The notes: generated from the letters alone by a model not told the origin. Shown: positions 11,661-20,014, numbered from the stretch's first letter. The stretch is 64,000 bases of DNA from Pseudomonas sp. Gutcm_11s (GCF_028649395.1 NZ_JAQSUW010000017.1:62001-126000); one strand, 5' to 3'. Program-made: numbers and translations.

Positions 11661-13414
11661 CAGGACACCCGCTGGGCCAGGGACACGCTGAAGATGCCCC
11701 ACTCGTCGATGCGCTGTTCCAGTTTACGGAAGCCGGCGGCCTCCACCAACTGGTCCATCTCTGCCTGGCTGCGCCGACGCATGACCCAGGCCTGGCCTTG
11801 GCGGTGGCTGGTCAGGGCGCGGGCGATCAGCTCCAGCTGTGGATGCCAGGGCTGGCCGGTGTAGACCAGGTAGCCGCCCTCCTCGACCGCTGCGGCCAGG
11901 CCGGCCAGCGAGTCGCCGACCATCTGGTTGCTGCCGAACAGCTCATACAGGCCGGAGACCACTGCCAGGGTCGGCTTGGGATCGAGGGCGGCGAGATCGG
12001 CCTTGTCGAAGGCGTCGCCTTTGACGAAGCGGGCGATGTCACCCAGGCCTTTCTGCTCGATCAGCGCGCTGCCGTCGCGCACGTTGATCTCGCTGTAGTC
12101 GCGTAGCAGGATCGAGTCCGGCTTGTGCTCCAGGCCCTGCAGCGACTCGAGGATGTAGCGGCCATGGCCGGCGGCGATATCGACGATGCGCACGCCCTTG
12201 CCCGTCTCGCGCAGCTTGCCCATGGCCAGGCGCAGCAGCTCCTCGGCATGCACCTTGCGCTGGCGAATACCGCGCCAGCCGATGGAGTTGAGGTAGTTCT
12301 GATCGATCATCCGGCCCAGCGCGCTCTTGCCGGATGGCTGGTTGCGATAGACGTAGTCGAGAGTGCTGCCGGAGTCGAAGCCGGTGTCGAAGCCCAGTTT
12401 CACCCCGTCGGACAGCCCGCTGCCGAGCTTCAGCCCGGCGCGGGTGGCGCGCCAGTAAAGATCACCGAGGGAATTCTTCGGCAGCGGCGCCGCCAGTTCC
12501 TCGGCTTCGGCGCAGGTAGCGCCGAGGCGATCGGCATCCAGCAGCGAGGGACGATTCAGTGGCTCCTCGAAGCTGCGCAGGATAAAGCGCCGTGCACGGC
12601 TCAGCGCATGGGCGCGGTCGCGCTCGCCGAGGGTGTCGTGGAAGAAGCCGGGCAGAATGTGCTGCTCCTTGCGCAGGCTGCCCAGGCGCGCGAAAAACTG
12701 TTCCTGCGGCTTGCGGTGCACGACGAAGTCGGCGCCGGAGATCAGCAGCTGGGTCGGCACCTGGATCGCCTGGGCGTCGGCCACTACCCGATCCGCTGCG
12801 TCATACAGCCCGAGCAGCATGTTCACCGAGATCGGCCGGGTGATCAGCGGGTCGTTCTCGAACGAGGCGATGCGCTCGGGATCGTGGCTGAGGAAGCGCG
12901 CCTTGACGTAGCTGTTGACGAAGAAGTTGCCGCGCCACTGGCGCAGCAGCTTCAGGCCCGGACGGGCGAAGGGTACGTAGAGCTTGACCTTGAACGCCGG
13001 CGAGGCGAGCACCAGGCAGCGTACTTTCGGCGCATAGTCGTGGGCCCAGGTGCTGATGATCACGGCGCCGACGCTCTGCGCCAGCACGGCCATATCCGTC
13101 TGCTCGATGGCGTGCGTCGCGCTGATGTGGTCGAGGAAGGTCTGCACGTCGCGCACGCTGGTGGCGAAGCTCGGGCTGTCGCCACGGGCGCCGGGCGAGA
13201 GGCCATGGCCGCGGGCATCCCAGGCGAAGAAGTCGTAGTCGGGCAGGTCCAGCTCGGCGGGCAGGTGGGCCATGCGCCCGCCGTGCTCGTGGCCGCGGTG
13301 GAACATCACCACCGCCTTGCGCGGGCCATCGCCGGGCTGAGTGGCCGGCCAGTGGCGATAGAGCAGCTCCACGCCGTCGTGGGTAAGGAAGACAGCCGTC
13401 TTGCAGTCGCGCAT
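11660..13414 (-). CDS. Alpha/beta-hydrolase / SAM-methyltransferase fusion, YnbC-like
   Basis: The first 300 residues or so form a lysophospholipase-like alpha/beta hydrolase: an HG-type loop FHRGHEHGGR, a nucleophile elbow AQSVGA (Ser near residue 115) and late His/Asp candidates in GFFHDTLGERD. The last 250 residues form a class I methyltransferase with motif I IVDIAAGHGRY. Both halves look intact. Length (584 residues) and order match E. coli YnbC as I recall it. A lipid headgroup could be methylated by one half and an acyl chain or headgroup cleaved by the other, but the substrate is unknown. AGGGA precedes the ATG. Confidence 0.86.
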   Translation of the reverse strand: MRDCKTAVFLTHDGVELLYRHWPATQPGDGPRKAVVMFHRGHEHGGRMAHLPAELDLPDYDFFAWDARGHGLSPGARGDSPSFATSVRDVQTFLDHISATHAIEQTDMAVLAQSVGAVIISTWAHDYAPKVRCLVLASPAFKVKLYVPFARPGLKLLRQWRGNFFVNSYVKARFLSHDPERIASFENDPLITRPISVNMLLGLYDAADRVVADAQAIQVPTQLLISGADFVVHRKPQEQFFARLGSLRKEQHILPGFFHDTLGERDRAHALSRARRFILRSFEEPLNRPSLLDADRLGATCAEAEELAAPLPKNSLGDLYWRATRAGLKLGSGLSDGVKLGFDTGFDSGSTLDYVYRNQPSGKSALGRMIDQNYLNSIGWRGIRQRKVHAEELLRLAMGKLRETGKGVRIVDIAAGHGRYILESLQGLEHKPDSILLRDYSEINVRDGSALIEQKGLGDIARFVKGDAFDKADLAALDPKPTLAVVSGLYELFGSNQMVGDSLAGLAAAVEEGGYLVYTGQPWHPQLELIARALTSHRQGQAWVMRRRSQAEMDQLVEAAGFRKLEQRIDEWGIFSVSLAQRVS

Positions 13415-13424
13415 CGAAATGTCC

Positions 13425-14048
13425 CTATTCCGAATGAGAGGTTTGCGTTACCTCGGCCAGGCCTTGGCGCACGCGGTTGACCAGGGTCGCCAGCAGTAGC
13501 AGCAGGATCACGGCCAGCAGCCCGTTGATCCAAGACGCCGGCAGCAGGCCGCACGCCACACCGGCGCCGAGCACGCCGAAGCAGAAGGCGCGGTCGCTCT
13601 TGCCCATGGGGCCGTCGTAGCGGCGCGAGGCGCCGACCATGGGGCCTAGCACGCCGGCGTATTCGCTGATCACCGCCAGCACCACCACCAGCACCACCAG
13701 GGTTGGCGAGACGCCGGCGAGCAGGGCAAAGGGCAGGTACAGGGCGCTGTCGGCGACTACGTCACTCAGCTCGTTGAGGTAGGCGCCGAGCTTGGACTGC
13801 TGGCCGAACTCGCGGGCCAGCATGCCGTCCACGGCGTTCAGTGCCATGCGTAGCAGCATCCACAGCGGGATCAGGGCGAACAGCCAGGTGTAATGGGGTA
13901 GCCAGGCCAGTAGTGCGCCGAGCAGCACGGAGACCACCGCCGCGGCCAGGGTCACCTGGTTGGCGGTGACGCCGCGCGCATGCAGGCGGGTGACGCCGGG
14001 GCGCAGCAGATTCTGGAAACGTGGCTTGAGCTGGTAGATCGACGGCAT
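13425..14048 (-). CDS. CDP-alcohol phosphatidyltransferase family protein, YnbA-like
   Basis: This family joins CDP-diacylglycerol to an alcohol in the inner membrane. The 207-residue, six-helix protein carries the family motif between residues 71 and 96, but two of the four canonical aspartates are asparagine: N71-A-V-D74-G, AR at 78-79, G88, N92, D96. I recall E. coli YnbA reading NALDGMLAR with the same substitutions, so this looks like a family trait and not decay. It is the first gene of the operon, behind a 209-base leader with two hairpins. The alcohol acceptor cannot be told from sequence. Confidence 0.87.
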   Translation of the reverse strand: MPSIYQLKPRFQNLLRPGVTRLHARGVTANQVTLAAAVVSVLLGALLAWLPHYTWLFALIPLWMLLRMALNAVDGMLAREFGQQSKLGAYLNELSDVVADSALYLPFALLAGVSPTLVVLVVVLAVISEYAGVLGPMVGASRRYDGPMGKSDRAFCFGVLGAGVACGLLPASWINGLLAVILLLLLATLVNRVRQGLAEVTQTSHSE

Positions 14049-14078
14049 GGAGCGAAAATCCCTTTCACGATGCGTGGT

Positions 14079-14141
14079 GCGGTTAGCTTAACCGCTTTGC
14101 CGGGGCGAGGTTTCGCGCAGAACGTGAGGTGCTGCGCGAAA
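14079..14141 (-). promoter_or_regulatory. Two hairpins in the leader of the ynb-like operon
   Basis: Between the ynbA-like start (14048) and the likely promoter lie two perfect inverted repeats: TTTCGCGCAG (14111-14120) with CTGCGCGAAA (14132-14141), and GCGGTTA (14079-14085) with TAACCGC (14089-14095). Neither is followed by a T run in the direction of transcription. They may be operators or mRNA leader structures. Confidence 0.45.
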
Positions 14142-14159
14142 AACTTATACCCTGCCGAG

Positions 14160-14252
14160 CCTCTCCTTGGATCTTTGAGTAATTCTATTTAAATCAGTAT
14201 CTTGCAATCTGTGATGGCACTCTGCTGGTATTTCTTGCACAGCTTATCCACA
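14160..14252. promoter_or_regulatory. AT-rich intergenic stretch with a perfect DnaA box
   Basis: TTATCCACA at 14244-14252 is a perfect consensus DnaA box, next to an AT-rich stretch around 14170-14230 that holds TTGCAA and TAGAAT elements on the minus strand. The AT-rich part is the probable promoter of the ynb-like operon. A single box is more consistent with DnaA-linked regulation or chance than with an origin. Confidence 0.45.
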
Positions 14253-14257
14253 GATGC

Positions 14258-15031
14258 TCAGGCGGCGCTGGAGGCGCTCTCCTGGCTCACTTCGGGCACT
14301 ACACCGCTGATTTCCTGCTGGGTCTGGGCGACCCAGGCGAAGGCGCGCTCGTTGAGTTCGGCGATGGCGCGCGGGCCTTCGCCCTGGGCGTGCATGGCCG
14401 GGCCGATCACCACCTGGATGGTGCCCGGGTACTTGGCCCAGCCCTGCTTGGGCCAGAACTCGCCGGCGTTGTGGGCGATCGGCAGCACCGGCAGGCCGGC
14501 GTTCACCGCCAGGGCGGCGCCGCCGCGGGAGAACTTGCCGATCTGGCCCGGCGGAATACGCGTGCCTTCGGGGAATACCAGCACCCAGGCGCCCTGCTTG
14601 ATGCGCTCGTCACCCTGCTTGGCCAGTTGCTTGAGCGCCGCCTTGGGGTTGCTGCGGTCGATGGCGATGGGGCGCAGCATGGCCATGGCCCAGCCGAAGA
14701 AGGGGACGTAGAGCAGCTCGCGCTTGACCACCTGCGACAGCGGCTCGAAGAAGGCGGAAAGGAAGAAGGTTTCCCAGGTGCTCTGGTGCTTGGCCAGGAT
14801 CACGCAGGGCTGCTGCGGGATGTTTTCCAGGCCGTGCACTTCATAGCGGATGCCGACCACCACCTTGGCCAGCCAGGTGGCGCAACTGCACCAGGCCTGC
14901 ACCACCAGGCGATAGCGGGCACGGAACGGCAGGAAAGGTGCGATGAAGACGCAGAGGATGCACCAGAAGAACGAGCTGGACGACAGCAGCAGGTAGAAGA
15001 AGAAGGTTCTGATGGCCTGCACTGTCGTCAT
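14258..15031 (-). CDS. plsC: 1-acyl-sn-glycerol-3-phosphate acyltransferase (LptA/PlsC)
   Basis: The enzyme acylates lysophosphatidic acid to phosphatidic acid at the inner membrane. The 257-residue protein starts with a hydrophobic helix (about residues 5-30), has the catalytic box as HQSTWE (HX4E instead of the common HX4D), and has FPEGTRIPPG and a later PIAHN motif. In P. aeruginosa the homologous gene next to gyrB is called lptA, a lysophosphatidic acid acyltransferase. Here it is followed 15 bases downstream on the same strand by gmhB's stop region, so gmhB lies upstream in the same transcript. Confidence 0.92.
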   Translation of the reverse strand: MTTVQAIRTFFFYLLLSSSSFFWCILCVFIAPFLPFRARYRLVVQAWCSCATWLAKVVVGIRYEVHGLENIPQQPCVILAKHQSTWETFFLSAFFEPLSQVVKRELLYVPFFGWAMAMLRPIAIDRSNPKAALKQLAKQGDERIKQGAWVLVFPEGTRIPPGQIGKFSRGGAALAVNAGLPVLPIAHNAGEFWPKQGWAKYPGTIQVVIGPAMHAQGEGPRAIAELNERAFAWVAQTQQEISGVVPEVSQESASSAA

Positions 15032-15046
15032 GGGACTCGGGCTCTC

Positions 15047-15577
15047 CTAGAGCAGAAGCTGGTCGGCTATCGCCGCCAGATCATCGAATATCAGGGTTCC
15101 CGCTGGCAACGGCTTGGCCAGCGTGCGCTCGCCTTTGCCGGTCTTCACCAGAACGGGTTGGCAATGGACGGCCAGGGCGGCTTCCAGGTCACCCCCGCTG
15201 TCGCCGACGAACCACACGCCTGCCAGTTCCGTGCCGTAGTGCGCAGCGATCTGCAGCAACATGCCTGGCTTGGGCTTGCGGCAGTCGCAGCCGTCGTCGG
15301 GGCCGTGCGGGCAATGCACGATCAGGCCGACTTCTCCGCCCTGCTCTGCTACCAAATGGCGCAGGCGCGCGTGCATGGACTCCAGCGTGGCCAGGTCGTA
15401 ATAGCCGCGCGCCAGGCCGGACTGGTTGGTGGCCACGGCCACGGTCCAGCCGCCCTTGCTCAGGCGCGCGATGGCGTCGATGGAGCCGGGGACCGGGATC
15501 CATTCGTCGAGGGATTTGATATAGGCGTCGGAGTCTTGGTTGATGACGCCGTCGCGGTCGAGGATCAGCAGTTTCAT
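15047..15577 (-). CDS. gmhB: D-glycero-beta-D-manno-heptose 1,7-bisphosphate 7-phosphatase
   Basis: GmhB removes the 7-phosphate in the ADP-heptose pathway that feeds lipopolysaccharide core synthesis. The 176-residue HAD-family protein begins MKLLILDRDGVIN with the nucleophile and acid aspartates (D7, D9). It has the TNQSG motif, the zinc-binding cysteine cluster CPHGPDDGCDCRKPKPG and a C-terminal FVGDSGGD. An upstream-extended frame exists, but the ATG at 15577 gives the expected start. It lies between glyS and plsC in the standard Pseudomonas order. Confidence 0.93.
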   Translation of the reverse strand: MKLLILDRDGVINQDSDAYIKSLDEWIPVPGSIDAIARLSKGGWTVAVATNQSGLARGYYDLATLESMHARLRHLVAEQGGEVGLIVHCPHGPDDGCDCRKPKPGMLLQIAAHYGTELAGVWFVGDSGGDLEAALAVHCQPVLVKTGKGERTLAKPLPAGTLIFDDLAAIADQLLL

Positions 15578-15592
15578 GCGATTACCAGGGCG

Positions 15593-15617
15593 ACCGGGCG
15601 GCGTTGCGCCGCCCGGT
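15593..15617. repeat. Perfect 11-base hairpin between glyS and gmhB
   Basis: ACCGGGCGGCG (15593-15603) and CGCCGCCCGGT (15607-15617) are perfectly complementary around a TTG loop. No T run follows on the minus strand, so it is more likely an RNA-processing or attenuating hairpin than a classical terminator. Confidence 0.6.
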
Positions 15618-15623
15618 AAGCCG

Positions 15624-17678
15624 TCAGCCCAGCAGGGAGATGTCGGCGACGCCGAGGAACAGGCCGCGCAGCTGGTTGAGCAGCGCGTAGCGGTTGGCGC
15701 GCACCGAGGCATCCTCGGCGTTGACCAGGACGGCCTCGAAGAACGCATCCACCGGCTCGCGCAGGGCGGCCAGGCGCTCCAGCGACTCGCGGTAGCAGCG
15801 CGCGGCGGCCATCGGTTGCACGGCCTGGGCGGCCTGCTGGATGGCCGAGTACAGGCTGAACTCGGCCGGGTTGTCGAAGTAGTGGGCCTCGGCGCTGGCG
15901 GCGACCTGGCCTTCGTACTTGCTCAGCAGGTTGGACACGCGCTTGTTGGCGGCGGCCAGGGCAGCGGCTTCCGGCAGCTTGCGGAAAGCCTGCACGGCCT
16001 GCACGCGCTGGTCGAAGTCCAGCGGCGCCGCCGGGCTCAGGGCACGTACGGCCTGGTACACGGCCACTTCCACGCCTTCGTCCTCGTAGCGCGCACGCAG
16101 GCGGTCGAAGATGAAGTCCAGTACCTGGCTGGCCAGGCCTTCGGCCTTGACCTTGCCACCGTACAGGCCGACGGCGAAGTTCACCGCCTCGATCAGGTCC
16201 AGGTCCAGCTGCTTCTCGATCAGGATGCGCAGCACGCCCAGCGCCGCGCGACGCAGGGCGTAGGGGTCCTTGGAGCCGGTCGGCAGCATGCCGATGCCGA
16301 AGATGCCGACCAGGGTGTCGAGCTTGTCGGCCACGGCTACGGCAGCACCGGTGAGGGTCTGCGGCAGCTCGGCGCCGGCGCCACGCGGCATGTACTGCTC
16401 GTTCAGCGCCTGGGCCACGTCATCGGCTTCGCCGTCATGCTTGGCGTAGTAGTAGCCGGCGATGCCCTGCATCTCCGGGAACTCGCCGACCATCTCGGTG
16501 GCCAGGTCGCACTTGGACAGGATGCCGGCACGCGCGGCGCGGGTGGCGTCGCCACCGATGCGCTCGGCGATGAAGGCGGCGAGCTTGGAGACGCGCTCGG
16601 CCTTGTTGAACACGCTGCCGAGCTGGGCCTGGAACACCACGTTGGCCAGGCGCTCGTTGCGCTTCTCCAGCGGCTGGCGCTTGTCCTGCTTGAAGAAGAA
16701 CTCGGCGTCGGTCAGGCGCGGGCGCACGACTTTCTCGTTACCGGAAACGATCTGCGCCGGGTCTTTCGACTCGATGTTGGCCACGGTGATGAAGCGCGGC
16801 AGCAGCTTGCCGTTGCCGTCGACCAGGCAGAAGTACTTCTGGTTGTCCTGCATGGTGGTGATCAGGGCTTCCTGCGGCACGGCGAGGAAGCGCTCCTCGA
16901 AGGAGCAGACCAGCGGTACCGGCCACTCGACCAGGGCGCTGACTTCATCGAGCAGGGCTGGCGGGACGATGGCCGTGCCGTTCTCGGCGCGGGCCAGTTC
17001 CTCGACGCGGGCGGCGATCTGCTGGCGGCGCTCGGCGAAGTCGGCGACCACGTAGGCGGCGCGCAGGTCCTCGGCGTAGCTGGCCGGGCTGGCAATGGTC
17101 ACGTCACGGTTGGCGTGGAAGCGGTGGCCGCGCGAGGTACGACCGGCCTTCTGGGCGAGGATCTCGCAATCGACGACCGCATCGCCGAACAGCATCACCA
17201 GCCACTGGGTCGGACGCACGAACTCGTCCTTGCGCGCGGCCCAGCGCATGCGTTTGGGGATCGGCAGGTCGTTCAGCGAAGCCTCGACGATGCCTGGCAG
17301 CAGGCCGGCGGCCGGCTGGCCGGCGATCGACTGGCTGAACTTCAGTTTCGGCCCGCTCTGATCGATCTGGCTCAGCTCGACGCCACACTTCTTGGCGAAG
17401 CCGAGAGCGGCCTGGGTCGGGTTGCCGTCCTTGTCGAAGGCAGCCTGCACGGGCGGGCCGTCGAGGTTGACGGTGCGGTCCGGCTGCTGCGCGGCGAGTT
17501 GCTCGACCAGCACGGCCAGGCGGCGCGGCGCGGCGTAGAAACGCGCGGTGGCGTAGTTTAGACCGGCGGCCTTGAGGCCTTTTTCCACACCGGCGAGGAA
17601 GGCTTCGCCGAGGCTCTTCAGGGCCTTCGGTGGCAGCTCTTCGGTGCCCAGCTCAACCAGAAAATCCTGAGCACTCAT
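15624..17678 (-). CDS. glyS: Glycine--tRNA ligase beta subunit
   Basis: This is the large subunit of the heterotetrameric bacterial glycyl-tRNA synthetase, needed for tRNA recognition and aminoacylation. The 684-residue length and the N-terminus MSAQDFLVELGTEELPPKAL are typical, as are the HD-like middle region and the C-terminal anticodon-binding part. Its ATG overlaps the glyQ stop by one base (TAATG), so the two subunits are translationally coupled. Confidence 0.97.
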   Translation of the reverse strand: MSAQDFLVELGTEELPPKALKSLGEAFLAGVEKGLKAAGLNYATARFYAAPRRLAVLVEQLAAQQPDRTVNLDGPPVQAAFDKDGNPTQAALGFAKKCGVELSQIDQSGPKLKFSQSIAGQPAAGLLPGIVEASLNDLPIPKRMRWAARKDEFVRPTQWLVMLFGDAVVDCEILAQKAGRTSRGHRFHANRDVTIASPASYAEDLRAAYVVADFAERRQQIAARVEELARAENGTAIVPPALLDEVSALVEWPVPLVCSFEERFLAVPQEALITTMQDNQKYFCLVDGNGKLLPRFITVANIESKDPAQIVSGNEKVVRPRLTDAEFFFKQDKRQPLEKRNERLANVVFQAQLGSVFNKAERVSKLAAFIAERIGGDATRAARAGILSKCDLATEMVGEFPEMQGIAGYYYAKHDGEADDVAQALNEQYMPRGAGAELPQTLTGAAVAVADKLDTLVGIFGIGMLPTGSKDPYALRRAALGVLRILIEKQLDLDLIEAVNFAVGLYGGKVKAEGLASQVLDFIFDRLRARYEDEGVEVAVYQAVRALSPAAPLDFDQRVQAVQAFRKLPEAAALAAANKRVSNLLSKYEGQVAASAEAHYFDNPAEFSLYSAIQQAAQAVQPMAAARCYRESLERLAALREPVDAFFEAVLVNAEDASVRANRYALLNQLRGLFLGVADISLLG

Positions 17679-18625
17679 TATTCGGCCTCCTTCAGCTGAG
17701 CCAGCACTTCATCACGCAGTTCCGGGGTGGCCATCGGGAAACCGAGCTTGGCGCGGGCCAGCAGGTAGCTCTGGGCGATATTCCGCGACAGCGTGCGCAC
17801 GCGCAGGATGTACTGCTGACGCGCGGTCACCGAGATGGCGCGGCGGGCGTCGAGCAGGTTGAAGCTGTGCGAGGCCTTGATCACCATTTCGTAGGCCGGC
17901 AGCGGCAGCTGCAGCTCCATCAGGCGGTTGGCCTCTGACTCGTAGAAGTCGAACAGGTCGAACAGCTTGTCGACGTTGGCGTGCTCGAAGTTGAAGGTGG
18001 ACTGCTCCACTTCGTTCTGGTGGAACACGTCGCCGTAGGTGACCTTGCCGAACGGGCCGTCGGAGTAGACCAGGTCATACACCGAGTCGACGCCCTGCAG
18101 GTACATGGCCAGGCGCTCGAGACCGTAGGTGATCTCGCCGGTGACCGGGTAGCACTCGACGCCGCCGACCTGCTGGAAGTAGGTGAACTGGGTGACTTCC
18201 ATGCCGTTCAGCCAGACTTCCCAGCCCAGGCCCCAGGCGCCGAGGGTCGGCGATTCCCAGTTGTCCTCGACGAAGCGGATGTCGTGCACCAGGGTGTCGA
18301 CGCCGATGCGGCGCAGCGACTCCAGGTACAGGTCCTGGATGTTCTCCGGGTTCGGCTTGAGTACCACCTGGAACTGGTAGTAGTGCTGCAGGCGGTTGGG
18401 GTTCTCGCCGTACCGGCCGTCGGCCGGGCGGCGCGAGGGCTGCACGTAGGCGGCGTTCCAGGTCTCCGGACCGATGGCGCGCAGGAAGGTGGCGGTGTGG
18501 AAGGTACCGGCACCCATCTCCATGTCGTAGGGTTGCAGGATCACGCAGCCTTGCTCGGCCCAATAGCTTTGCAGGGCGAGGATCAGGCCTTGGAAGGTGC
18601 TCACGTCGGGCGTTGTTTGGCTCAC
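17678..18625 (-). CDS. glyQ: Glycine--tRNA ligase alpha subunit
   Basis: The catalytic alpha subunit activates glycine with ATP. The sequence FQGLILALQSYWAEQGCVIL followed by QPYDMEMGAGTFH is the family's class II motif region. I use the GTG at 18625, giving 315 residues (the usual Pseudomonas length) and starting SQTTPDVSTFQG; the frame is open upstream to an ATG at 18679, which would add an unconserved peptide. It is the first gene of the glyQ-glyS transcript and is divergent from a methyltransferase gene 171 bases away. Confidence 0.96.
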   Translation of the reverse strand: MSQTTPDVSTFQGLILALQSYWAEQGCVILQPYDMEMGAGTFHTATFLRAIGPETWNAAYVQPSRRPADGRYGENPNRLQHYYQFQVVLKPNPENIQDLYLESLRRIGVDTLVHDIRFVEDNWESPTLGAWGLGWEVWLNGMEVTQFTYFQQVGGVECYPVTGEITYGLERLAMYLQGVDSVYDLVYSDGPFGKVTYGDVFHQNEVEQSTFNFEHANVDKLFDLFDFYESEANRLMELQLPLPAYEMVIKASHSFNLLDARRAISVTARQQYILRVRTLSRNIAQSYLLARAKLGFPMATPELRDEVLAQLKEAE

Positions 18626-18796
18626 GAATTCCACCGGTGTCGAGGCATTTGCATAAAGCCGCGCAGTATACCCGATCAACCCCGCGCGGGAGGTGGCGGC
18701 AGGCGTACTCCGTCAGCCCTGCGCGCGTGGACGCCGCGTACCCTGTAGCATTACTGCCCCTTGCCGGTCTCGGCAGCGCTTATTCAGGCCTTTTTC

Positions 18797-20014
18797 ATGT
18801 CAGTCGAATCCCTGCCTTCCGCCGCCACTGCCGCCCGCGACGAGTTTCTTGCCCTGCTGGAAACCAGCGTGGTGCAGAACACCTTGGTCAAGCTGCTGCT
18901 GAGCAAGTACCAGGGCGAGGAAGCCGAGCTGCAGCGTCTGACCATTCGTCCGGTCACGGTCAAAGGCCAGGCCTGCCTGTCGTTCGTCTCCACCTACAAG
19001 ACCCGCGACCTGACCAAGAACCTGCCGGTTGCTGAAGCCCTGGCACATATCGCCAGCCTGCTGCCGGCGGCGTTCAAGAATGCCCACCTGCTGTCGCTGA
19101 CCGAGGACGTGCAGCTGACCTTCGGCAAGAAGGAAAAGGCGCGCCTGTTCGTCGGCAAGGCGGTCGAGCGAGAGGCGCCGGCCGCCGGCCATGACCGCGA
19201 GAAGAAGCGTTTTCTCGAACTGAGCCGGCCGTTTCTCACCGATCTAGGGGTGACTACCGCCAAGCACGAGCTGGTACCGGCGATGGCGCGCAAGTGGAAG
19301 CAGATCAACAAGTTCATCGAGGTGTTTTCCCACGCCCTGAGCCACTCGCCGCTGCAGCAGCGTGATCCGCAGCTGCCGATTCACGCCGTCGACTTCGGCT
19401 CGGGCAAGGGCTACCTGACCTTCGCCATGCACGACTACCTGCGCAACAGCCTGGGCCTGCAGGGCCAGGTGACTGGCGTGGAACTGCGCGAAGACATGGT
19501 GCGCCTGGGCAACACCGCGGCGGCCCGCCTGGAGCAGCCGGGGCTGCGCTTCGAGCATGGCGACGTGCGTACCTACACCCCGGCCGCCATCGACGTGATG
19601 ATCGCCCTGCACGCCTGCGACGTGGCCACCGACTATGCCCTGCATCTGGGCATTCGCAGCGACGCGGCGATCATCATGTGCTCGCCCTGCTGCCACAAAC
19701 AGATCCGCCCGCAGATGCACATGCCGGCCATGCTCAAGCCCATGCTGCAGTACGGCGTGCACCTGGGCCAGGAAGCCGAGATGGTCACTGACAGCCTGCG
19801 CGCCCTGCTGCTGGAAGCCAGCGGCTATGAAACCAAGGTGTTCGAGTTCGTCTCCCTGGAACACACCAACAAGAACAAGATGATTCTTGCGGTGAAGCGC
19901 CCCGAGCCGGTGGAGCCGAGCGCGCTGTTGGAGAATATCCAGGGCATCAAGCAGTTCTACGGAATTCAGGAGCACTGCCTGGAAAGCCTGCTGCGGGCCG
20001 ACGGGCGTCTGTAA
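18797..20014 (+). CDS. Class I SAM-dependent methyltransferase, uncharacterised
   Basis: The 405-residue protein has an N-terminal domain of about 190 residues of unknown role, then a Rossmann methyltransferase with motif I AVDFGSGKGYLTFA, an acidic loop GVELRED, IALHACDVATD and a striking CSPCCHK cluster near residues 295-301. The HACD...PCCH arrangement resembles the Methyltransf_32/METTL25-like group, whose substrates are unknown in bacteria. The ATG at 18797 starts a conserved-looking SVESLPSAA; a TTG at 18761 would add 12 residues. It is divergent from glyQ. Confidence 0.82.
   Translation: MSVESLPSAATAARDEFLALLETSVVQNTLVKLLLSKYQGEEAELQRLTIRPVTVKGQACLSFVSTYKTRDLTKNLPVAEALAHIASLLPAAFKNAHLLSLTEDVQLTFGKKEKARLFVGKAVEREAPAAGHDREKKRFLELSRPFLTDLGVTTAKHELVPAMARKWKQINKFIEVFSHALSHSPLQQRDPQLPIHAVDFGSGKGYLTFAMHDYLRNSLGLQGQVTGVELREDMVRLGNTAAARLEQPGLRFEHGDVRTYTPAAIDVMIALHACDVATDYALHLGIRSDAAIIMCSPCCHKQIRPQMHMPAMLKPMLQYGVHLGQEAEMVTDSLRALLLEASGYETKVFEFVSLEHTNKNKMILAVKRPEPVEPSALLENIQGIKQFYGIQEHCLESLLRADGRL

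Noticed and set aside
14160..14252. A second replication origin
   Set aside because: Only one perfect DnaA box was found; an origin needs several boxes and an unwinding element. The usual Pseudomonas origin lies upstream of dnaA, outside the window.
15540..17561. A 673-codon open frame antisense to glyS
   Set aside because: It mirrors the glyS reading frame, has no ribosome site and no domain, and glyS is an essential conserved gene.
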